A program made the translations under genes and the position numbers. Below, piece by piece: positions 12,113 through 23,537 of a stretch of DNA of 64,000 nt (its first letter is position 1; each line of letters starts with the position of its first letter). The stretch is from Toxotes chatareus (taxonomy: Eukaryota; Chordata; Actinopteri; Toxotidae): contig CM028898.1 of the NCBI GenBank assembly GCA_016801885.1, positions 10,498,177 to 10,562,176 on the forward strand. Reading direction: 5' to 3'. Below the pieces are notes generated by a model that saw only the letters and a list, made by a program, of their open reading frames with translations, was not told the origin of the DNA and did not search any database.

Positions 12113-13075
12113 GATGTGAGGCCTGTGAAAGGACACTCTTATCTCAAGAAGTGATTCAACTCATGAACTTTAATTTAAACATTTGCCAGAGTGTGACATC
12201 TACATTTTTTCCTTTCCTGTGAAGTGGAAAGGAGCAACAGAACAGTGGATTATATCTGAGGAATCCATGTTGACTGTTGCTGTGTTGAAAACAGACCTGC
12301 TGAAGCTGTTGCTGAGATATTAGCTCATTTGCCTTCCATGTCTCATGGGGGGCAATTTGGTGGCTCACTCATATTTTTTTTTTTTTTTTTTTTTGGAGTT
12401 AAACCCTCATCTGATAACCATGTGAATAAATTCACTTCTTTGAAATGTGTGCGATCGGTGCACATTTGACTGAATGGACTGCCGATGTGCTGAACAGTCA
12501 GTGTTTTGAGGATAAAGTGGATCAGTCTCTGCATAACTGTGAGTCACCTTGTTATTAAACCTGCTTTAGTTAAACAAAAGGAAAGCTAAGTGTTGATCTG
12601 TATTATGTCACTATGGACAAGTAAGCCATTTCATAAACTCACTGTATGGAACGCGATTCATCAAAGATTTGAGCTCATAGATCAGTTTTGTAGATTAATT
12701 TGATTGTTACGGTGGTTTGTGGTTTTATCACATTGCCTCAGTAAAAAAAACATTTTGTACATATGATACACATGACGTGCACTCTATTACAGTTTGCTGC
12801 TGTTAGCTTGTAACATATTGTCTGTAATGTTTTTGAGAGTGTACGTTTTTTGGTGACTGAGGCCTCTCAGCTTCATCTAGTGTAGCTTTGATTTCTAAAA
12901 TGTGACGGGGTATGATTCTTTGCTCATGTGGTTACAGAGCTGACTTTATTGTGTAATTATATTTTGATGGCAAAGTGCATAATGTTATCTTAAACTGTAT
13001 TTTTCTTGAGGAATATCAAACTATCTGTAACAGCAATGAGAACAAAATCAATTTTCAAAAGTGTCTTTAATGGCC

Positions 13076-13099
13076 AAAAAAAAAAAAAAAAAAAAAAAA
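13076..13099. repeat. A24 homopolymer
   Basis: Uninterrupted run of 24 A on the + strand inside the presumed gfra1 3' UTR. It could be slippage-prone or cause internal oligo-dT priming in cDNA data. Confidence 0.95.
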
Positions 13100-13623
13100 G
13101 TCAAATATGTTTTGTTGGCTTGTTCCCGATTCCTCAGACGGCCACTATTTTATTTTATTTTTTCACCTTCATATATCTCAGTAGAGCAAGAGGACAGGGG
13201 TTTGATAAAGAATGTGTACATAACCTAAAGTAACAAAGGAGAGCAAATGCCAAAAGACAAAAGCCAGTACACATTGACTGCTAGCAATTACTGCTGATGC
13301 AAATGGAGGAAAAGATGCAAACACTTGCATAGTTATGTACTTAATGACACCCTAATTATCAAAGAATGTACAACATAATGACAATGAACACTGAAGACTT
13401 ATTTTTGAACATCCTTACCATTTCTAAAAATGTGTAAAGTGTGTGTTAAAATCGCTTCCATGTATGATCCCGGTGGATGATGCACTTCTTTATAGATGGT
13501 GCGTCTCAGATTTGTTTCTAAAAAAGGTCAAAACACACTACACAACTGTTTATCTAATTTGACATATTGGTTTTACCTGCATAAACTCATGTAGGAGCAC
13601 ACCTTTCTGTACAAGTAGCCATG

Positions 13624-13683
13624 AATAAAAATTTTTAAACTTGCTTTCATCTGTTTAGTGTTTGCCAAAACAGCTCAAATAAA
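13624..13683 (+). promoter_or_regulatory. gfra1: Candidate gfra1 polyadenylation signals
   Basis: Two canonical AATAAA hexamers, at 13624-13629 and 13678-13683, on the coding strand about 1.5 kb after the stop. The sequence after the second has T-rich and GT-containing stretches as a downstream element would. Confidence 0.45.
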
Positions 13684-14184
13684 TATGGTGAACAGTGTCT
13701 CGTGCCGGTTTCTACGATCAACAGCAAATGATACATCCTGTTTTTGGCTCTTATCACTCCTTTCCCACAATGCTAGTGTATCTGGTCTTTCAGCGACTCG
13801 GAAGGACGCCTGTAAAGCAGGATTATAAGATAGCACCTGGCAGACGGACCGCCATTGTCAGTCAGATCACATCAGTCCCGGTGAGGAGTGACACAGGCGG
13901 ACAAGGACGCAGCCTATAGAGGACAGACTTTTTTGGCACAGTGATGGAATACTTGACCTAGACAGAGAGCCTAAGATTTATTAGATGTGTCACAGAACCA
14001 AAATGGCCAAAATATCCTCCTCGTGTTATGCATGAGATGGAAATGACAACTGTCCATTCTGACTAATGTAGGAGGGAAGCACAGTGAATGGAGATATTCT
14101 GACGTGTTGCTTCAAACAAATCCCTGTAATAATTTGGAACTACACAAAATGTGCTTTTAGAAAATGTGAACTTTAAAATGAGTC

Positions 14185-14330
14185 GTTTCACATTTTGGGA
14201 AATTCTTATTCGCAGAGACTTGGACGAGAACATTGATACCACTCTAATATGTGTTCCTTAAATATAAGGCTAATGCCAACAGCCAGTTAGCTGAGCTCAG
14301 CTTAGCACAGAGACTGGAACAGTGAACTGA
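14185..14330. repeat. Degenerate copy of a percomorph dispersed repeat
   Basis: The segment running from tttcacattttgggaaat through agacttggacgagaa, gataccactct, aatataaggcta, cagccagttagct, cagcttagcacagagactgg matches, with divergence, a short interspersed element I remember as very common in introns and UTRs of spiny-rayed fish. I cannot name its class with certainty (short non-autonomous element). Only one copy is evident in the window, and it is truncated after the gactggaac block. Confidence 0.65.
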
Positions 14331-16959
14331 TCCTGTTAATCTGCATGTGCTCTTACAGCGTATTCTTTCTTTCTGTGCCATGAATCTTTATTGTTGTTGT
14401 TAAAAACAACTAAAAACCCATAAACGAGCCACACTGCTGTAACGGCTGACGTGTTCCCTCGGCTACCATAAATACCCACTCAAACACCAAATTTCACCAC
14501 GTTTGTTTGAGTCAATGTCAAAACTCTTGTACCTTTTCATGGTATCTGATTTTAGTACTATTACGTTCTGAGATGTTCAGGTTTTAAGAACGCCACACAC
14601 ACAAAGAAGCTGACTGAAGCCTCTAGACAAAAATAGCTGTCATTAAACCTATGATAAATATTATTGCTCGCCAGGTTTACTGTTCCCCTGCCATAAAGCC
14701 CTGAGGACTGGGAGATAGTGTTTTGAGACTCCCCCTCCCACAACTATAAAACCACTGCAGCTCTGCTCAATCCAAATGTTCACCCTTGGCATAGATAAAA
14801 GAGAATACTGATAAAACGGTTCAATCATAGCAGCACTGCCTAGTAGGGATCACATCTAATTACAGCAACTTTGACCTCTCCAGCAGCATTGTTTCAAAAA
14901 CTACTCTGTGGTTTTCACCTTTTCCATTAACCAGGAGAGCAGCAGCAATTCTGCTTTATTACTTTCATGTTTTTTGGTTTGTTGTTTTTTTTTTTTCTTG
15001 TGCCAAAATGTCAAGGTGTGTCTGCCTTTTCACAGTAAACACTCCATGGCATCAGTTACTTTGAGATGCTTCCCCTCACATCTTCTCCAGGGCAATACAC
15101 AAGCAAAGATAAGAGATAATAATGCAGGTCCCTGATTGCACACACTGAAGCCAAAACCATGAGCTCCACGTAACTGAAAAGCTGGAAGATGCTGGAAACA
15201 TTTTAAATTTTAAATGTGACAGAGCTGGAGAGGGTGTACAGATACAGGCTGAGGATGTCATAGCTCTTGAAATGGTCTGAAAAGTGTAAACTACACATGA
15301 GCGCTGCGCTGATGAGGTTACCAGATCGAGTGTACCCTAATACTTAGACATACTGTTCATTCCATGCTCCATTGTGCTCGGCCTGTGATGAGGGGGGAAA
15401 AAAACCAAAGAAACAAAAAGAAAAAAAAAAAAAAAACGGCCTCTAAAATGAAGCCCACACTGAGAAACTTGGGGCTTTGTCTGAGTGACACTGAGCACAA
15501 AACTGTGGACTGTCCTGCCGCTTCGCCAGTGGTTCAGCACCACAGAGAGCGCCATTTCCAGAAAGGGCAAGCTGGGGTGAAACAGAGAGTATGACACCAG
15601 CTGTTCTCAATTAAAGTAATGACTCTCCCACATGAGAATTTGCTCCTGCTTCCTTTTAAATTACTGAAGTCCATTCATTTTCAAAGTCTGCAGGCTCTCC
15701 CTCTGCCCGCTGTAGCAGACCTCCTATCCATGCATTTCCTAAGACATTGTCTTCTTGGCCTAATCACAAATTACCTGCTTTTGCAGCAAAATCCACTTTG
15801 TCAAAGAAGTACTTATCAGCTTTCTTACTGCATAATGGCATTTTAGCTATCACTAGTTCTTAATGCAAATGATTTTTGTCCAAAATGTCAACAGATTTAA
15901 GGACAGCAGTTACCTCTGAGACCTTGACACAGTGACTATGTCCTCCATGGAAATGGGTGTTCAGCCAGCTTGTGGCTAATGGTTACAGAAACATGATACT
16001 GTAAATTGCACTAGTGAAGTAAACCCTGTGTTTTCAGAGTAGCTGACATCAGCAGGCTAGTTCAGGCAGCCAACTCACATAGAACTGATTATTTCTGTGA
16101 AAACAAAATGTGTACAGAGTTGGTATTTGGCAACTAGGCTATTTCCACAAGCACACACTAAGCTCAGTGTAGCAGAATTGGGGAGTGGTAATAATCAGCA
16201 TCCTCCTCAAAGCCAAATTAGATACAGAGCCAGACACCAGCCACGTGGTTCATCTCCTGGCTAAGCAAATCAGGCACCAAGCAGAATATAAGCTACTGTT
16301 TAGTTAACTGAGATGGATAAATCTAAATCCAGCAATCCATCTATGAAATTCAGCAGATAATTATTATTAACTCAAACATTTTCAGGTAAAAAAGTCTCTT
16401 CTGAATTGGTATGCAGCATGGACAAGCAGCAGATGACCATCAGTACACAGATAAAGCTTAATAATGGCAACTAGTGCAAATGAGTGAGGCAGCAGCATAA
16501 TCCAGAGAACAGGAGCTCAGCACTTTAGATGTAATTATGATATAAAAAGCAGTAAAAGCAAGCTGTCATATAAGGAAATTGATTTGAGCACAAGGTTTTT
16601 TTCTAATGGTTCGCCAATATAAAGTATGTAGAGAGATGCTGAGGATAATTACTTTACGTGACAACAGCCATGATAAGTTTGCAACGAAGCAAAAACTACA
16701 GAGAAATAACTATGAGTATGGGCTGTGTGGAGCACAACACATCTCCACTACAGATCTGGGTTTGCAGCAGGCCAACAGGACTTCACATCACAACACAACA
16801 CCAACAGACAGGCCACAGCACTCATGATACATATTTCACTATAATATAAACCAAAATACCACAATGCACAACCAAAGAAGAATGAGCTTAGTCACATAAA
16901 GAATACCAACTGTACCAAACAGTACATTACCATGTCCTGTAAGTACCAACGTAAAATAC

Positions 16960-17480
16960 TTTTGTAACCAGCGTGTGCCAACACATCAGTAAAACATTAA
17001 AAGCGACATCAAAGCGGAAGGGCAATACATCTCTCAGCACAAAAACCCAGTATAGTCTTACCTTACAGATGAGGAGCGGAGTGGTCCCACTAAAGTCCAC
17101 CGCTTTCAGCTTTAACAGCGAGTTTGTGGCCAAGAGCGAACGGAGAGTCCAACTAAAACGCAATTAGTCCTCCACAGATCCTCCTGAAGCGATGTTACTG
17201 TATTGTTGGCAGGGAAATTTGGGCTGACGATGCCACATGTCCAGCGCGTCCACATGTCCACAAAACTACAGCATCGTTTTAAATAGCCCGCCTTGTTGCA
17301 GGCATGTAATTCAGGTAATGTCGAACATATATCTAAGACCGTTAATATGACCGGCCGATTGGTAATAAAATATCCACTCCAGCCGAGAATACAAGCAGAT
17401 TTTCTGACTGCAGTTTCTCCGATTTTCCTCCCAATTAGCGACAGGTGCGCACGTGCGCTCAAGATGGCGTCTACACCTGG
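16960..17480. promoter_or_regulatory. Isolated CpG-rich, promoter-like patch
   Basis: CpG dinucleotides are markedly denser here than in the surrounding AT-rich DNA, with at least ten between 17300 and 17480. Promoter-type motifs cluster at its right edge: a CCAAT at 17431, the 12-bp palindrome GCGCACGTGCGC at 17447-17458 (E-box/NRF1-like), and AAGATGGCG at 17461 (YY1-type initiator). Reading the - strand, a good donor CTGTAAG|GTAAGA falls at 17061/17060, as for a non-coding first exon. No start codon opens a long frame. It may be the promoter of an unannotated transcript or a retrocopied 5' exon. Confidence 0.4.
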
Positions 17481-18282
17481 CTGAACATAAGCTATGAGAC
17501 CAGTTCAGTTTCCTTACAAGAGGTTCAAAGTTCAGTAGTGCTGATGAAATTTCAGTGGTAGGCATGATCCACAATAAATAATCTACAGTACAGCACCCAA
17601 CAGATATTCATTAGCTCATTTCTTTCCCCCTTACTATTATATGTAAAGTACACTGACATTAATATCTCCTGAAGTTTAAGGCCTAGACAGTTTGATTTAC
17701 AATGTGCACTTGTTTCCAAAGTCTTTCAGCAGGGGGAAAAAATCCAATAGGATTATACTGGATGCCTTGACAGATTTGTCTTCTGACACATTCCCATAAT
17801 TTATTACTTAAAGTGACAGATTAATCACATCTCTCGGTAATGCTGGAGACGAACCAAGACAAACAGGAATAAAAATCCATACTCTCACATCACAAGTGAA
17901 TCAGGGGACTCGAGAGCCTTCATTTCTGCACTGAGCCACGAGGCACTGCGCCCATTCACACGCGAGAACTATTAACCTGATATGGTCAGTCCAACCTACC
18001 AAAATCAGACCAGTATCATTCATGACAGTTAAACTGATAATGTAGATTTATTTATGTAGTGCCATCTGGTGGTTGAATCAAGTGCATTGTGACAAATTAC
18101 GCAAAAAGACAAGGTCAAAGTCCCCTCTTCTTTATCTAATTAATTTCCGGAGTATTTTGTAATGTTATCAAGGCAACAAGAATGGAAACCGAGTTAGCTC
18201 ACAGTGACATTGATGCACAGAAATTTGACTTTGTCCCCAGGAAAGACAAACAAGTGATTGAAAAAAGTGGTTGTGCAACTGA

Positions 18283-18311
18283 TTTTATTTATTTATTTAT
18301 TTATTTATTTT
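18283..18311. repeat. (TTTA)7 tetranucleotide microsatellite
   Basis: Perfect TTTA units in the intergenic region. Confidence 0.95.
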
Positions 18312-21300
18312 AAAAGGCATGTAGAAGGAGCAAGTTAAAAATGAGAAAGTGGAATTTAGATTTCAGTTTTGAATGATGAGCTCAAATAATGACTATAACT
18401 CAGTCAGGAGCTGTGGGCTAAGAATGCAAATACTTTTTTTTAAACACAAAAACAGTAACACAAAAGTCTCAAGTGTTACTGTGATAAAGACTGTGCTCTT
18501 AATTCCCCATTCCCCTTCCAGTCCTCCACTTCTCCGTAATCCTGTGGATGTCGCAGCATCCTGCTACAACTGACCAGGCAGCTAAAATGAAAAAGGCATG
18601 TTCCATTCATAAATTTTCTCACTATGATTAATTAAATCCCAAAATATAATTGGCAAACTGCCAAAAACATAATAAGAAAAAAAAACAATGCAATGTTAAC
18701 AGAGCAATAGATTACCAAATATGGAGGGACTGCGAACGTCATCGAGGACCAGGAATTAAAATATAAATCAATAATTTCCAGACAATATGACCATCAGGGC
18801 TGGACCAGACTCAGTTTGCCAACAGTGACTCATGTTCAGGACACCAGTCACTCCAGTACTTAGCAATGACCTCTGTTCATCTGACTGACAATTTGCAAAA
18901 ATAACAGCTAGTCGCACTTTGTAAAAACCAACAGCCTGTTTGGTCAAAAGCACTCAGATTCTAGTGGCTCCATGGACCTTTTTCAGACACTGAGCCAATT
19001 AGCTGGTCCTGGTGTTCACATGCAGCTATTAGTGGTTTACAGTGTATAAAACCTGAAAGGAATTCACACTGACTAAAAAGAACATGTTTCATCAGATCTT
19101 CGCCCAACGACGTGGAGCTGAGCGCTCTCAAAAAGGTTGGGATGATGAGCGTTTTCTCTGATAACACTCTGCACGCTCTCAAGGGAGATCAATGAAGCCC
19201 CGCTGACTCACACCTCGGGGGCCACCGTGGCTGGCAGTTTGCTATGGATCAAGGACACCTCTATGTAAATGAAGAGGGTAGAAACAAAAAAACATGTTTT
19301 TCATGTGGAAATCATCTCAGCCAGTCTTTGTGTCTGTTGTTCATGAACCTGGGCAACATTTTGAATAATTTGCAAAAAAGATGTGTTCCACCTTTTCTAA
19401 TAATGCAGTTAATTGTTTTTTTTTTTTTGCTGAAAGAAGAATGGATGCAGCACTAATGCATCAAATGGACAGAACACAACACAGAAGAAAGCATAAAGAA
19501 ATACTGCACAAACCAAAAATATATTCCTATGCGCTTATTAAGCGCATCCTCAGAAAATAAAGTTATTGGGAAACATCTTTTGTAGTATGTCATATTAACA
19601 GAATGGATGGTGCTCTGTTCTCAGGCCTCATCATGAGAATTTGGTGAGAAGTAGTCATATGGCTGAGGAAATACCATTTAAAACCAATGTCAGTTTGAAT
19701 ATTTATGAGAGTTTGTTCTAGCAGGCAGTGTTCCTTGTGTGATTAAGAAGTATATGAGCTGCATATCAGGCAAAAAGCCTCAGTTATGCTCTGATTTTGT
19801 GTCCATCTACGCACAATCATAGTACAGGAGTCATTTCTCTATCCCCAATGCTTCACCGTGATCCCTTCTAACCCATTCTCAGTGCAGCTAGCAATTATGT
19901 TTGTACAATGTTTCATTTATTCATCCTTCATTAGTCATTATGTGACTTTACTGCCTGCTGAACAAATGGCAAAAAATTGCACTAATGTACCTATTTTGAA
20001 GATATTTCATAGCGTCTGTTGTCAACATTAACCGAAACAGCGGGAGAGGATTTATGGGAGTCACACAGCGCTTCACATGTACAGCTGGCTGCCACCGAAA
20101 TTGCTAAGCACAATGATGGTTTAAAACCACCTGTCACCTCCCTTTTAACGCGCGTGCTTGAAGTACACACAGGGCACATAGATTCTCTTTTAACAGACAA
20201 ACCGAGGGGGACGAGCACAGGCCAGAAAAGCCTCCCCTCTCTTCAAAGCGCATCTTTGGTATTGGAGTGAGTTTAAGGCTACACATTTTGTTGACTACGC
20301 AGAATGCAGTGAAAACACTGAAAGGGGAAAATGGTGTAAAACCTGAAACATGAAGCGAAACTCTTCATAAAGAGCAAGTGCACTATACATGTGCCCTTCA
20401 CATCTAGTGGCGCTAAATGGGTTTATCTTTTCAGGGTTTCTTGCCATCAACAGCATCATAATATATCCATATAGTGAGCACTCCTTCGGGGTACTCGTGG
20501 CTTTTCTCCAAGAGCGCCCGCAGCTAATAAATATACTGTTGAGTATAAGTGAGGATTATCCAGAGTAGCACTTTGGCAGGCTGCATCCCCTTTTTTTCTT
20601 TACATCCTAGTTCAAATGCGCACCACTGAAGCTGAAGAGCGAGCACAATTCTGAAAGGTTGTAGAGCACTGAAGGACAAACCTTATGATATCAGGCTGAT
20701 GCCACATATTCTTTTTTTTCATGTGTGTAGCCTGAGATAAACCTTGAAGGTGAAATTAGAATAAATAAAAATGTTAATTACCAGCAGTTTTTAAAAAAAT
20801 CTTTTTTTTGCATGTTGTATCTAAAATATAAAATTTATAATCCAAAAGTTAATGCGAACGACTGACTTTTGTTTTATTCCATTTTCATTTGAAATTTTCC
20901 AAAACACAACTTAAAGAAAATACTTTATTTTTCAATCATTAGTGTCTGTGATTTAATTCAGTTTTTGACTTGTAGTCAATTATGTAAAACAAAGGTGTTT
21001 AGATTCATCCCTTTCAACTAAAAATGTTTTCCAATTTAAAAGTAGCTACCAAAAATAATTTCATTTCTAACAGTTGCTCAAAAGAAAAATTGCAGAAACA
21101 AAATACACAAAAATTCAAGTCTTTTTTTTGTTTTTGGTTTCTCTCTCAGTAACTTTCAGGGGGAATAATTATCTTTAGCTGAGGCAATCAACCAGTGTTG
21201 AACACTGAGCACCAGAATGCAATTACAAACTGGATGTTTAAGCTTCAGAGGCAGCAAGTCCCAGACAGACCGAAGCAGAGGAAAGACAAGAAATGTACTG

Positions 21301-22880
21301 CAGCATTCAGTGCCTGTACTATAAATACTTTACGTGAAAAGACTCCAGTGCACAAAGGATTTTCAGGTCTGTGTTTTTTTTTTTTTTTTTTTCTGGCATG
21401 TTGTCCATCTTTAAAATACACTGAAGATTACTGATATGCAGTTTTTCATCTTTTTTTTCACGGTACAGTGAGACCCTGATTCCTGTGTAATGACACTGTT
21501 ATAAGATTACTCTACAAACACAAAATAAAAACACATTAGCTGGTATACTATCCTTATGAAATGCATCATAATGACCACTTTGCAACAAAAAGCAAGACAA
21601 TGCCCATAAAGTCCTCAAAAATGCACAATTCAAAAAGACATTAAAACAACCGATTTAAGTCAAGAATAAATCAAGTTAAATGCGCTATTACACAGGAATC
21701 TGTTAAATATCAAAACAAAATATTAACAGAAATGCTCTTTTCACAAGTGTAGCAAAAGACTTAACAATTTATCATAGATATAGTAACAGGTGACAAGGCC
21801 TAAAATAAATGATAATCTCTTGCCGTTCTGTCATAAAAACCTGACAAAGACATGAAGTCTCAAGAGATAAGAGTGACAAAGACTCACATTTGTTTCAACA
21901 AGACACTGTACAGCTCAGGATGGAGTCGGGGCTAAAAATGGTCAACAGCTTTGAAAATTCTGCAGATCAACATGCCCCCCTCCGTAGGAGTTCATGGAAA
22001 GCCAAGGCATTATAAAAGGTAACGTAGCTCCTTGTACCCAAAGATGGAAATAAAGTCATAGCTTCTGAGGACTCTTAAAAAAACTTACAAAACAAACTAG
22101 TAAACAGCCAGAGGAGCATGATGTCCCTGGTCTAATTTTATCGAGCAGACGTCTTTCTCCTAAATGGCATCCGCCCACCACATCATTCCAAGAGCAAGTA
22201 CAAAAGCTTAATGTCCAAGTTGCACAGCAAAATGATACAATTACTAACTACAGCAAAGAATTTAAGAGAACTTCAGTGTTTCTCTGCATTATGTGACTTC
22301 TTCAACAGTGAGCACACTGGAAAAAGAAAAAAAATCGCAATTTCAGTCACAAATGAAACTTCCAGTTTGCTAATAAGATGCACCTAACTTTTCTTAAGTT
22401 TCAGAGTTTTCCATGCGTTACTTCGACCACTGACGATTTGTTCGTGCCTCCCCCGGTTTGCAGTCTTCACCCGCATGCTGCCGGTAGTGATCGCAGCAGT
22501 CTCATGTCTCTGCAGCATCTGTACACGTACTCCACGGAAAATACAGACTTTAGCTTTAGCTGGGTGAATGATACGTATGTACAGGAAATGCTAAAACAGA
22601 TCATTGATGGGAATCGGCAAAGTGGTGTGACAAAATACTCTAGTTGTCAAAAACACTATCATGTGGCCACGTGGTGTTAAAAAGAGTCCCGGCCAAGCGC
22701 GCAGCTTTCCCCACGAAAAAAGGCAGAATGAGTTCAGTCCTTACAGCAAAGACTGAGTGAGGCTTGTCATAAAAACTAAATGCTTTAGCACCATAGAATA
22801 CCACTTGTTGGCAAGCAAAAAAAAAAAAAAAAAAAAGGACAGAAACCCCATAGGCAGCACAGACTGGATATCTACCAGCC

Positions 22881-23412
22881 ATTTTCAATCTTCTCTTATT
22901 TTTATTTCCAACACAGTGTGAGGGAAATCCCTTCAACTTTGATATGACCTAATGTACAGACACCTTTGCTTTTCCCTCATGCTGAGCGAATGGACGATGA
23001 GGTGTCACAAAATATTATTTACGACTGAAGCTTCAATTGGTGCAGATCCATCTTATCAATCTGTCTCTGATGTCACCGATCAGGAAGATTTCCTCTCGGG
23101 GCAGGCGCTAAGTTTTGCCGTGATGACTGTCCAAGCTAAAGGGAAGAAGTTAGAGCCCAGTGGGTGGAGGACGCTGTTGCGGAGGTTGGAGAAGGGTTTC
23201 TGAGGTTGACATATGCAGAATAGAGCAAAAGAGGCAGGAAAGGGTTGTGCTCTTGGGACATTAAAACTTGAGTGGTAGCAGCCGAATGAAATCTTCTACA
23301 TGAGGCCATCTCTTGTCTCTGGAAAGGTTTCCAACTGGGACCTTCGACAAGTTGGTGCAATGTGACCTCCGATGGTAATAAAAAGGGACCCAATGGATTG
23401 ACGGGCTGAGAC
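22881..23412 (-). other. atrnl1: Probable atrnl1 3' UTR (minimum extent)
   Basis: Sequence after the atrnl1 stop, read on the - strand, down to the first AATAAA at 22906-22901. Mammalian ATRNL1 has a long 3' UTR, so usage may extend to later hexamers at 20929-20924 or 20878-20873. An A19 run at 22809-22827 lies just past the first signal. Confidence 0.45.
22901..22906 (-). promoter_or_regulatory. atrnl1: Candidate atrnl1 polyadenylation signal
   Basis: TTTATT on the + strand, AATAAA on the - strand, about 510 bases after the atrnl1 stop codon. It is the first canonical hexamer reached. Confidence 0.4.
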
Positions 23413-23537
23413 TCAGACGCAGGTGCCTTGGTGCACAGGAGGAAGGGCTTTTCGGTTTTTCAAAGCCTGGGACTTGTCCTTAAAATCTGTTGGTTTCTGC
23501 TGTGAAATGTCTATCAGCGCACTGGCAACAATGAGTC
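23413..23537 (-). CDS. atrnl1: atrnl1 terminal coding exon
   Basis: The acceptor is CCTTCTTCAG|GACTC and the stop TGA at 23415-23413. It encodes LIVASALIDISQQKPTDFKD, then KSQALKNRKALPPVHQGTCV. ALIDISQQK and the terminal GTCV match ATRNL1. Only 291 bases of intron separate it from the previous exon. Confidence 0.97.

Larger units (their letters stand above)
12113..13700 (+). other. gfra1: Probable gfra1 3' UTR
   Basis: Non-coding sequence that follows the gfra1 stop and reaches two AATAAA hexamers at 13624 and 13678, with no earlier canonical signal noticed. It carries two TGTACATA Pumilio-type elements (12756, 13215), a T21 run (12374-12394) and an A24 run (13076-13099). The extent is an inference from the signals. 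RNA evidence is needed to fix the cleavage site. Confidence 0.5.
13701..22880. other. Intergenic region between gfra1 and atrnl1 3' ends
   Basis: No protein-coding gene can be supported on either strand. Contents seen: a degenerate interspersed repeat (14185-14330), a CpG-rich promoter-like patch (16960-17480), a (TTTA)n tract (18283-18311), and several A or T runs. Less AT-rich patches at about 13690-13920, 18960-19240 and 19990-20270 could be conserved non-coding elements, but the sequence alone cannot show that. The right part may belong to a long atrnl1 3' UTR. Confidence 0.6.

Noticed and set aside
13695..13919. 74-codon + strand frame just after the gfra1 polyadenylation signals
   Set aside because: GTG start, no domain, no strong splice sites. 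It could be conserved non-coding DNA but nothing supports a gene.
16927..17462. Minus-strand frames of 78 and 116 codons in the CpG-rich patch
   Set aside because: Neither starts with ATG and they overlap in different frames. No protein family is recognisable, so only a non-coding promoter/exon reading is kept.
19991..20270. Opposed open frames on both strands (75 and 83 codons)
   Set aside because: Neither shows a good start, a motif or splice context. Locally lower AT content is enough to explain the lack of stops.
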